DNA from: Cardinalis cardinalis
Taxonomy: Eukaryota; Chordata; Aves; Passeriformes; Cardinalidae
Direction: 5' to 3'
DNA length: 64,000 nt
NCBI GenBank assembly: GCA_014549065.1
Contig: JACDOX010000008.1
Location: 9,217,053 to 9,281,052 of the forward strand
The notes under the pieces were generated by a model, which was given only the letters and a program-made list of their open reading frames with translations, was not told the origin of the DNA and did no database searches. Position 1 is the stretch's first letter. Each line of letters starts with the position of its first letter. The position numbers and the translations under genes were made by a program. Below, piece after piece: positions 51,101-63,100 of the stretch.

Positions 51101-54100
51101 CTGTTGATATTAAAGTGTAAGTGAAGCATTGTATAGAGTCATAGAAATGTTGGTTTACAGAACACCATAGGTCATTGGCCCAACCTCACATTTGAAGCAG
51201 AACTAGTGCAGTAATAGGTAGGTCAGCTGTGGTTCTGTCTTTCCAAGTCCTGAACATCTGCAAGATCAAATAACTGTTCNCAACTTCACCATTCAATTCC
51301 TCTTGGTCTGGAAATGCATTCCTTTTTCCTGTTTGGATTCTGAGGATTAATTGGTTAATGTCTTCTGAGATATCACTGATGTAGGTACTATGTGATAATT
51401 GGTACACACAGATTTATTGCTATAAATATNCATTGCCATGGTTTCTTTTTGTTTGGAGCTGATAAGATGGTACATCCAGCATTCAGAGATGGAAAAATTA
51501 GATCAAAACTATGTATTTTATTATATATTTTTCTTCAAATGTTATCTTATTTCCAAGACATCTGAAGTTTAGGAAAAACCTGTTCCATAGTAATGCATGA
51601 GGTGTAATAATGTGAAAGCTTCCTTGGTGATCAAGAGAACATTCTTTTCTGATTGCTCTGAAGAGACCCACATGATGAATTCTCCAAGCCCTAGTCTGAT
51701 GGCTGTGCCTCACTCTTATTTCTGTCTTGTGCAAGTCACATAATTGCCTTTGTTCATGTGCTTGTGGTTTTATATCCTGGGTTTGAAGATTTAAGAACTA
51801 TAACAGGTGCTCTGAGTTATTGCCTGTTACTTAAATTGTTGATCATTCCCCTAATGAGCCATTGCTCTTTCTCCACACTGTGTTTCAAGTTTTCCCTGGA
51901 CATTTCTCTCTGNNGTCCAAAATGTTCCCTTTTGTTGCCAAAGAGTTTTTTTGTTGACAGTCTCACATAACAAAACCAGTAAAATGCAGTGTGAATGTCT
52001 AACTGCTCAGTTTTCCATTGCAATGATTTGATGAGTTTCTCTGACCACTTGCTGCATTTCAGACTGAGACAGCTGCTGGTTTGCCCTTGTCACATCAAAT
52101 GCCCATCCCACAGATAACAGCTCTGTGAGATGTATGGGAGTTGTTCAAAGGCACAGGATCAAAGTGGGGCAGCTGCACTGTGTTCTGAGAGGGACAGATC
52201 TGGTTGTCCCCATCTCTTGTGACCAGGCATCTGCAGTCAGTTCCTGAATAATAGAATCCGTGTCCCTGTGCTTGTGGCTTTAATAGTGTAATGCACACCC
52301 TGTACTAGCTCTTGGACTCCATTTAAATTCTCAGTTCCTTCCTTTGGGACAGCAGATCATTAGTTGGCACTTTCCAGGAATGTCATGGGCATTGTGGGAA
52401 TGCTTGATAACCATGTGCCTGAAGCTGTTAACAAGCACAAGGGAATTTCAGCTGGTAGAGAAATGAAGTGAGAATATGAGCCGTGCTTGTCATGCCTGCC
52501 CAAGCAGCGTGCACCTTCCAGATTCTGCTCAGCTGGAGAGCCCAAGAAAACAGGATCCATGGTCTAAGTGTTTGTCATCTTAATCCGTCTCGCTGCATAA
52601 GCATAATGACTAGCTTTGCAGCACAGCAGATGTGTTCCCTCTGTGTCTCAAGAGACACTACTTTTTTACCTGAAAAAAAATACTTTAGAAACCCAAATGC
52701 CTCACTGCAGTTGAGAAGAATTCAAAAAGTACAGCAAACTCACCACAGTATGGATCTGATTAGTCTGGGCAATACTTAGGCATTATTGAAGTGTAAACAC
52801 TGAGCAAGAAATTCTAGAGACGCTATAAAATATGTATGCTTAATCTGGAGTTTTGTGTCACATTTTTGCTTCTCAGTTCCCCCTCCATATTTGACATATA
52901 GGAGGAGGGACAATGTTTTCATGAAAACAATTATGTGGGATGTATTCTCCCTTTTTATTCCACACCTCCTGGTATGTTCCATGGAGGAAGATGGTTTCAT
53001 GTTGGTTTGGTTTGGTTTGGTTTGTTTTTTTCTTCTTTTCCCTTACCATTTCACAGTAGCTCCTTCCTCAGACACTTCACATTCAAACTCCACTCTCTCT
53101 CCAACCATCACCATCTGGTCCTCCAGTGGGTGAGTGATCAGGATTGGAGGTTCTGAAAATAAAGAGAATTTTATTAAAACAGTATTCTGAAACAGTGGAG
53201 ACCAGAGGTAGGTTTCACCACTCTCTACTCCACAGGAAGAGTCCGTGGACAAATAAATGGTGATGATCTCTGTCTTAGAACTTGAAATTTACTGCGTCAG
53301 ATCACCTTATCCCAGTTTTCAAATGACATTTTTCATGAGTTGGAATAAAAATATAGGATTNAACAGTTTTCATGTGTATTGTAAATTTCTAAACAGGAGA
53401 ATTACTTTTCTGTACTATTTGATCTGCTTGTTTTGAGCAGAATCAAATTTTTAAAGCAAGTTTCTAGCCCTGTTGTTGAGAGGTAAATGAGAATTAATGA
53501 TAACTATCACTTTTCTGCTTTCCTAGTTGCTGTTAGGCAAAATTTTCCTCAATTTAACGGTAAGAAAAATACCGACTTCAATAGATCTCAGAATTTGTTA
53601 ATATGTTTAAGAATTTCTTTCCTGTAAGATAAATCTGTGAGTAGAGAAGATGACAGTAATTCAATGCTAAATGTTAGGGGAGATCTCTTTCATTTTGCTA
53701 CCATTGCTCACCTTTTACAAATAATTCTGTGAAGCTCTTCTCATCCCCTACCACACATTCATATGCTGCATCGTCAGCCAGAGAGCAGTGGTTTATGGTC
53801 AGTATTCTCTTATTCCCAACAGCCTCAAAAATATATCTGAAAAGAGAATCTAAATGTAATTATCAGGGAAAAGCCCTTCTGGACCCAGTTGCTGTCTTCT
53901 CTTGCCTGGAAGAAAAAAAAGATTCCTCCTCTTTTTCTGATTTGTAAGGTCTCAAGCCCAATAGGTCTGTCCTGTTGCAGTGAACAGCAGCAGTGTTTGA
54001 AAAACTAGCATAGGAAATTGTGGGGAATCTTCCTTCAAGTGTGAGATGTGATCCTGTGAATGGTGTTGGATGCTGTCCTAAGATCTAGCATGACTACCAT

Positions 54101-57100
54101 TAAAAATGGCTTCAGCACAAAATCACTGGAAATTTGTTTTACATATGAGTTACACTGAGGTATATCCCAGATCAGGAGAAAGTGCATTTGTACCCATCAA
54201 GAGCAGAATATAATCTCAGGACTTACTTGCTAAATTGGTAGATGAAGGCATCCAGTCCCACATGTAGATATTTAGAGCAGAGGGAAGAAAAAAGAAAAAG
54301 TTATGACAACAGCACACTGACCCTGAGCCATATCACTACATAGATTCTTTCTGAGCTCCTATTTCTCCCTTTTTATTCCTTTCTTTCTAAGAAAAGCTAG
54401 ATTTTTCATTTTGTCCAAGCTGTAGCTCGTTCCATTTTGGATTTCTCATATTTCTAGTTTACCTGCCGCTCACTTGGATCTCCTGTCCATTCTTCAGCCA
54501 TTTCACATCAGCATCTGGATTGGCAACTTCAACCATTAATTTAATCTTTTGNCCCTTGTCTACTTGGTAAGCTGGATCCAGTTTCTTGAGGAATGCTATG
54601 ATAAAGAATGATATAATAAAAAAAACTTATCATTTTTGTACTTGTTTTTTTTCATTCTGGGTCATGAAACAAATCTTTATTTGCTTTCATGTTGTTTACC
54701 ATAATTTTAAACATTCCCCAATTTCTGCATACTTGTTTGAATTTTTACCCTTTCTGTCTGCTCTTTATCCTGTACTGTTTTTCCTTAACGTAGGATGACA
54801 GGCATGTGTTACAAACCAAAATAAGCAAAGTAGAATATTCTAAATAAGATATGAATATGTACTTCAACACATCCTAAAAAGAATTACATCTGCTCATATA
54901 GGAAAATTATACTTGGTCTTCTCAGTACTGATGAATGAAGGCTGTTTGCCTTCTCTGTTTCAGACTTTTNAAGTCAGTTACAATTAGGCAATTAATACTT
55001 GACAAGACTAGGAACGGCTCAAGAATTCTAAAGGTATCATACCAATGAAAATGAAATTGTTCAAATATATCACTGTTGCCTGACATACTGACTAACTGGG
55101 GTGGAGGGCAAGCAGGGGATGTTGGTTTATGTTCAGGGAAGTATAAGGGGCCAGTCTTGTGGAACTGGTGAAGTGAGNGTGCTCAGTATGTCCAGAATTT
55201 CAGAGCAAGGTATATCAGGGTATTGNACATAGCTGCAATCTTTGGTAATCAGTATTTCATATGCAAAGGCTGGGTAATAACTGGAACAGGAAATTACTAT
55301 TTCTTATGATCTTGTATCTCACTGCTGTAAGGAAGATATGAACACTATATTTGGAAGAAAAGCATCTCACCAACCTGTGCTTTTTTTCTCCTCCTTCTTT
55401 ATGCGTTTGAGGCGTTTCAGCATCCCGCGCAAATCTGTGATACCATACTGGAAAGCAATTTTCTCATATTCCGTAGGAGGAGCTTTCCTCAGGATATCCC
55501 AGACATCAACATCAGATTGTGATTCAGATTTTCCTTCACCTCTGCAGAAAGAGATTAGAGTCTCTGAGTGCTACTATTAAGAGTATTTAAAGAAAGCTGT
55601 AGGGTTGGCAGCTACACATTGTCTGTTTGAAGCCATTTCTTAAAAAAATAATTAACAGTTTANCCTTTTACTATATTATTATGTGAAATAATGAAATAAA
55701 ACTGGTGCTTATAATTTTATTTATATATATAGTGGTTAAAATTGAATTCTGTCCTGAAGGGTTTATTTTAAACAACCAAAACGAATACATTTCAACTTCC
55801 TTTAATGATGGGTATGGAAACGTAGGGAAACTTATTTTCTTGCCATGGTCAATGAACAAAACATGGAACATGGCAAAGCAAGGAACTGAATTGATATGCT
55901 GGCAACATCTTAGAAAAAAGGCACTTGGTTTATGTAGATAAGAGGCATATCTTTTTCTACTCAGGACAATTTTTATCTTCACTAAAAAGAATCACAGGTT
56001 ATTAAGATGATTATCATCTGTTGTGAAGAAAATGGTTGTCTGTAGTAATGTATAAAACATAAAGAGACTGATGAGTAGTGGCAAACAAGACAGTATTTAC
56101 AGTGAACTGCTTATTTTATATTTTAGCCAAAGAACTAGTGATTATGAAATTAANGTTTGCTTTAGTAAAATTAGGGGAAAATTTGGCTTTGGGAGAGGTG
56201 TTCTTTTTTTATCTGCCATCATATCTTTGTTTGAAAGATCATAAGTAGAAGAAGANATTGGCATGACCTTACCGGTTTGAGGGGCGCAGGAAGCTGCTGT
56301 GCTCCAGAACGACGCCGAGAACCACGTGGGAAAACACACAGCATCCCAGTGGGCAAGAAAAGGGCATCATGTGTTAGTACAAAAGAGCCATGAACGTCAT
56401 CTNCACCCTTAGCAGAGCATGCCTGTGCTTCAGTAGCAGGGAGAGGGAGGAATTCATGCAGATGCTCTGAAATGGGCTTGAGGAAAATGTTGATCCATAC
56501 TGAAATCAAACTTGCTCCCACACTTTGTACATACAGGTCCACTGTGGGATTTATCTGCTAAGTGCAAGCACTTCTGTTTATTCCTACTTACAGATGATCA
56601 CCTTCCAGGGAAACAAATAACTCTACTTCCCCCTGCCATCATGGCATTTTTGCCTGTCATAGTTTGCATTTTGGTAAATAGAGAAANTATAGAAGAAGTA
56701 ACATTTTACTAAAAAAATTTTTAGGAGCAAGAACTTCCTTTGGCTGCTATTTCTGATTATCACCAGCACCAAGCAGATCCTGGAGCAGCAGAACACACCC
56801 TTATAACAAAGTCATGTTCAGTGGTAAACCCCAACAAGAAGGCAAGTTATGCAACAAGTGATGCAGAGAAAAGTGGTGTGTTAGTGGAATGGTGTATTTC
56901 CATTTTTTTGCAGGAAAATAACGGTCCAATTAGTCTGTGGGAAGTATTGCTACTTAACAGTACTGCTGCAGTCANTTGAGACAGCAGATGTAACCAAATA
57001 TTTCTGGTACTGCTTTTATTGCCAAAACAGTACCTGCTTGCAATAGGAACAATGTGTTTATTAAAGTGGTGCAGTCCAAGCTTGGAATTTCCAGCACCTT

Positions 57101-60100
57101 GTAGCTCTTGAACAGAAAGGAAGCAAGAGAAGGGGGTTTCAGCTCAGTGAGACTGAACTGAAATATTGTAGGCAATATCTCATATCTTCAAAGTGGTTTA
57201 GCACTTGCTAAACCCAAAGCCCTCACCAGCACTCACTGAATTGATAGGAGAAGCTGAAGTTTGGAGTGCCTGTGATAAGAGCAGCACACTGGATATTTGC
57301 TTTGCTGTAACACTGCATCAACATCACCAACAAATTTTACCAAATTTTACTCTTCTATATACCTAGCATTTAGTTTGAAGTTGCTACCAATAGTTTTTAG
57401 TTTTGCTTAGCAGGAGACAGGAAAACTGAACTGATTTGCCACATAGATCAAGATTTTTTTACATACGCAGTTCTTGGGCTTGTTGCTCTGCTCATGTCAA
57501 GGAGTGGCTTTCAAATATTTGTAAATACATGTAAATTAAAATAGATNTATAAGTACTAAATACTAAGTACTATATAAAACTAAGGGCATATAATATTTCT
57601 AATATGTATTTAATTTTTTTACCAGTACAGTTAAACTTCTGTGGAGAAACTGTATCTTAAAAAATATAAAATCATAGGAAATAAGAAAGACTTAAGAGAT
57701 CAAATATTTTAATCTTCCTAAAGACATTATATAAACATTGGTAGTTTCTCTGCCTACTTATAGGCTTTTCTGTATATACACACTCTATATCTAAAAATTT
57801 GCAGGTAAGACTATTCATGGAACTTTCAAAATTGTTTTGTGTGAGTTATTTTTAAGTACATAATGAGAAAAATCTTCCAATTTCAAAGGAGTTCCAAAGG
57901 AGTCTAATATCTCACTATTGAGAAGACTTCCCTAGTTTTTGCTTTAGCTTTTCCATTNTTTAGTGTCATCCCATTGTTGTATCTTGCAATACTGTTCTGG
58001 TGTATGCAATATAAGAAGTTGAACATAAGAAATAATATAGTCTCTCCCTAGGAAATACTTTTTTTTTTAATTAAAAGAAAAGGCTTTTGTGTTTCATGCA
58101 AAATGGGCCTAAAAGCTAGAGGTTGTAATTCCTGTTTAAATGAGTTCTGAAAATGAAAAGAAAAAAATGTGTTTGCCTTTGAGCAAAGTTCTCCCCATCC
58201 CAGCACTCCTTTTCACTACTTTGCATTTGTTAAAATATTCTCTTTGATCCCAGAAAGACACAGATTTGCCCAGAGAAGTTGTACTCCTCCACTACCAACA
58301 GGAACTAAGCANTGTGTGAAAAGTAAGAGCGCAATTGGACTCATGAAGTTTCTCCCCCTCCTCTNCTCTCCTCCCTGATGCTGGGGATCCTTATTCACAG
58401 AGATCACCTCATAGGTTAGCTATGCACTTGGGGGCATCAAGATGCAGCTCAGTGAACCTGCTGTAAATGGAATATGCAGCTGATATGTTTTAAACATGTG
58501 TGGAGGGGTTAAAAATAGTTTTGTACATCCCAGAAATGGTTCCTTCCTATCCAGTTACTGTCAACTGATTGGACCCTGTCAGCTGTCACCTCCTTCAAAG
58601 TCTCTGCTCACTATCCCATTTAATAGTCCTGTGACAGCTGTTCCCTTCCTCTTCCCAATGACCTCTCCTTGGCCCATGACATCTGTATGTCAACACCAGT
58701 TAATTAAATTACAGTGATAGGAGATACAGTGTTAAATGAAGCTCTTCATTACAGTGAAGCTAATTATTAGAGAATGATCATTACCTGTGGATTGAGGGAC
58801 ACTTGTAAAATTGTGTAAGAAAGCAGAAATGGTAAAAGAATAATTCTTGGTTCTGTTTGAATCTGCAAAGCTCTTGAGAGTTCCCCAGCACGAGATCCCT
58901 TTTCCTCTATTTAAATGAGGAATTATTTCATTCCATTATGAGATTTTATGCNTATCTGTTCTCATTAATATAAATGGTCTTCAGCCTGAGGTGTGCAAAG
59001 ACTGAAGAGTCCACAAATTACTTCTGAAGTGGCTGTGAAAAACAACTAGGAGCAGTGAATTTATGTTCTTAAGTTCACTAGGCAGAGATTTTTAAGTCAA
59101 GAAATGGCAGAAACNCTGCTAAAATGCAGAGAAATTTATAAGCTTCTTTTAATAAATTACATTTCTAGCCTAACAAATAATGAATAGTTAAATCAATAAA
59201 TTTAACATTTCTGTAAATACTGAAGATTGTTACTGCTGTTTTGAGTTTGACTGTTGCTCAAAACTAATTANGAGAGCAAAAGGGAAAGGCATGAGGAGGG
59301 GGGCTCTTACTACCCAGCACCTCACTCCAGCTGGAGATCCTGTATGAAATTATGGAAATATTTTCATGCTGGTTTTCATTTATTTAAAATTTTATAAAGA
59401 AGATAAGCAATTGCTTTATGCCTTACATTTTCTGTGGAAACCAGAGTGTGTTTACAACAATTTGAGTTCATGCTGGAACAAGAAACTNAGTTATCAATGT
59501 CAGCTATAGAAAGTTGGATAGATGTCTTTTCTGTCTGATCTGTCTGTCCCCCTGAAGCNTTCTGCTTTTGGTGTTACTGCAAAGCCAGGATTCACCTCTA
59601 GAGAGACGCCCTGCATGGAGTGTAACAGCATTGTAACGTATTGTGCAGCTTGTGGCCTTGTTCGCCCCACTGAAGTTTGGGTGAGTTAACCTGAGCCTAT
59701 TGTGGCTTTATTGCCTTCTGTAGGAAGTTACTTCATATGTCAGCATGATCCTGTACTCTTTGTGAGGATAAAACACTTTATAAATATTGATACCGCTGCC
59801 TGAGCAGAGACTGAACACAGATTCACAACACTCATCCAAGTAGCTGATTGTGAAAACTGAAAGTAAGAAAGTTTAGACTTGCAAAACATGAATCTAAGTG
59901 ACAGTTTTTATAGTAGCTTCAGGTGCTGGAAAGACAGAGTAAGTGGTCAGTGAACAGAAAGAAGCAAGCAAAACTTCATCACCTATTTGATAGGCAACAA
60001 TATTATGCAAATGATTTTTCTGATTCTAAATACTGTGACAAGAGGAATACAAAGCAGCAGGTTATTGAGAAAATCTGGAAATTCAAGGAAATTTTAGAAC

Positions 60101-63100
60101 TGGTTGCATGAAAGAAAATGATGGTAAAAGCCAAATGACATTCAGAGAAATACATTGATTGTATGAAATTGTCTTAATTTTAACCTTAAAACTGTTTAAA
60201 AGAATTTCTGTCTCAGAAATTAGCAGTCAATAATTTTCTTTCATGCTATGCAATTTTTGTCAAGTTCTACTTGTAAAGAAGACAAAGATGCATGCATTAT
60301 TTCAAACCAAATGGTTCTTATATTCAGTTTGACCCATGCATTTATAATACAATTAAATAGAAAGCTTACTCTCTGTTGGCAACAGTGGAATCCAAAACAT
60401 TCAGATCAAGAGTTTGGTAAAAAGAGAAGAGTGTAAGTAAACAGGTTATGAAAACAGAGACATCAAGGAAAGATGGGAATTAGAGAAGAAATTACAGCAA
60501 AAAAAATAAGGAAAGTAAAAGTAACAGAAAGAAATATGAATTACAACTGGAAGAGTAAAACGTATTTGTAATATTTATGCAACAAAGAAGACCTATATAA
60601 TAGATAATAATAGTTGAACAGTGTAATAGTTACATTTAGGTATCTAATAAAATATCTTGGTTCTTAATAAGACAGTGTTATAAATAGGTATTTTTATTCT
60701 CCCCTTTCCCCTGTGAAGAGAGCTGCTGGAAACATGTAATTACCTGAGTCCTGGCCTTTTCTGTCTAGGGAAAGACTTTTTTCCTCTTTTTTTTTTTTCT
60801 CCTGTATAAACCTAGCAGAAATGCAGCAAATGCTGTGTATTTCAGGAAGTAGCCATAATTACCTGTCATGCTTTTTCCATTTAGAGCTGCTTTAGGAAAA
60901 TGACAAGGATTCTGAGTTTGTGAAACTTTCACTTATTCCAGTTCTGGTGTTTCAGAGTTGTTCAACAGAAGCCTTATTTCTCTAAGTCTATGGATTTTTT
61001 TACTCACCTTTTTTTCAGTAGGGAGCTGAAATTAAACTCTGCCCCATCATCATGTCCTTCAGTACTATACAGTAATAGAAAGCCATAATTAGTTTCAGAA
61101 GGAAATGAGAATAGCTTGTGAGACTATAACATAATATGGATGACATATTTTTGTAGGGNAGTAGTAGATGGGTTTATAATTAATTAGAATGTGCATTGAC
61201 ATGGAAAGTGACTTAAGTAGGCTCTGTTCATATTAATTTGCATTTAGGTTTAAATAGAAATGTTATGAAATTGTATTTTTTCTGTGCCAGTTGTGCATGA
61301 AGTTGTACAGGGTATTAATTTGGTCATCATGTTGATTTGGAATGTATTCATTATCACAGAGGTGTTGCAGAAGCTTCCCTCTTTCCTCTGTCTTTCAGGA
61401 GTGTGGATATTGTTTACAGCTGGGGCAGTATTTAATCAAACTTTGTGTGGAGTGCCTCACAATCTAAAATCACTGGTTTTATCCTTAGCATTATCCCAGC
61501 TGTAATTGTTTCTTCAGGCTGTTTGTGTTACCAGAATTCATTACACTGAAAAAAAAGTGTCACATCATTGGTGCCTGGGAGAGTTGAAGGAGGAATTCTG
61601 TGATCTGCCTTTCAGTTCAATGTGCCTTTGCTCGACAAGCATCATGACAAGCAATGTTGTGGGGAGTTGGTCTGTGAAAACAAGGAGCATCAGGCAGGAG
61701 TTTCTTGATATGTAGTTCTGCCCATTGCACATGGTGAACTCAGATGGAATGCACAATGTTATTTTTGGTGTTCTGAATCCAGTGGTTTTAGCTGTGCTTC
61801 TGAACATTTGTAATACTGACCTACTCTGGAAACACCATAAAGTCACTACAATCACTTCTTTAGATTTAATTCCTAAAAAAAGGTCTTCTTTGCATTCAGA
61901 CAGGATTTAGAAAGCCCAAATGTATTTTCTTCATCTCAGCCAGTCTACTATCATCAATGACCAGCTGCTCTTTAACATCTCTGTTGTCTTGAGTGAAAGA
62001 ATCAGGTGATTCCACCTCACAGCATTAATATTCTTCCAGAAGCAACACCTTGTGTTTAATTATTGTTTCATAAGCAGAATATTTCTTTCCTGTTGTACTG
62101 GTGGTAGTTATAGACCATAATGCTGCCTCTGTCCACACACAGTCCTAGTTGCTTCAGAAAAAAACAGTCCATCTATAGAATGTAAATTAAAGTGTTGGGA
62201 AAACTCGGTATTGCAGGAACAAGAATTTTTAGAAATAAGAAAACACCCTCAACAGAAAAATGATGGGCATTTTAACAGTACTGTTAAAAAATGAAACAGA
62301 TACAAGTGCCAAGTTTTTGTGCTGCTGGACAATATAAGGTTAAATAACAATTGAGAGTCGGTGTAATTTGAAATATGCTATCTTTTCTTTAAGAAAATGC
62401 TGGCTTTACATCTTGGATTACTTTCAGAATAGTACAGTACTGGAAAGGATAATTTCCTGGGTATAAGGCTCAAACAGAGAAGTGTAGTTTTGGCCCTACT
62501 TTCGCAAGAATTTATGTGTTTGCAGGCATAAAATGTATTTAAAAATAACTGTGGTAATCCCAAATTTGGAAAGGATTTCATGTAACCAAAATATTCAGTA
62601 AAACAGGTCTACAGCTAGCAGAATAACTATTCACCTTATTGTTTCACAAGTGTTAGTTAAAGTTTCAGGAAAGACCAGCAATCAAGGTTTAGCTTTTTTG
62701 AAGAATAAGACCCTAATAATTGGTCATTTAACATGCATATAGTTAAGTCTAATCTCAGAACTCCTGTTCTTGCTACAGTAGAAAGCATTAGGAGCAAAAG
62801 GCATGGAGTGAAAAATNTAATGATGATATGATAAGGAGTGTGCCAGGAAACAAGAGATTTTCAGTTGTGTTGATACATTTCTGTGAGCAACACCAATTTT
62901 AGTCAAAATGTGCCCAGTAGAGAGGAAAACATGTAAAACAGAGAGGGCAGACATGCATATAATTTAAAGTTACTTTTTTTCTTCTGACAAGGGTGAGAAG
63001 ATGTCGCTTGCCAAACACATGCATGTTTTCTCTAGATGAATCTGCCTCTCACTGAACTACCAAGCTACTCTTTTCTTTATTTATCTGTTTTTATCTTCCT

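Larger units (their letters stand above)
49145..53046 (-). other. MYBPC3 intron 16
   Basis: 3.9 kb. It holds a weak CR1-like fragment at about 51,134-51,210 and a (TTTGG)n run at 53,002-53,024 just inside the exon 16 donor. No supported gene was found. Confidence 0.75.

Noticed and set aside
55371..55374. Exon 12 ending at the stronger donor GTGAGA
   Set aside because: This would put exons 13 onward out of frame; the donor 4 nt earlier restores the conserved KKST-AF junction.
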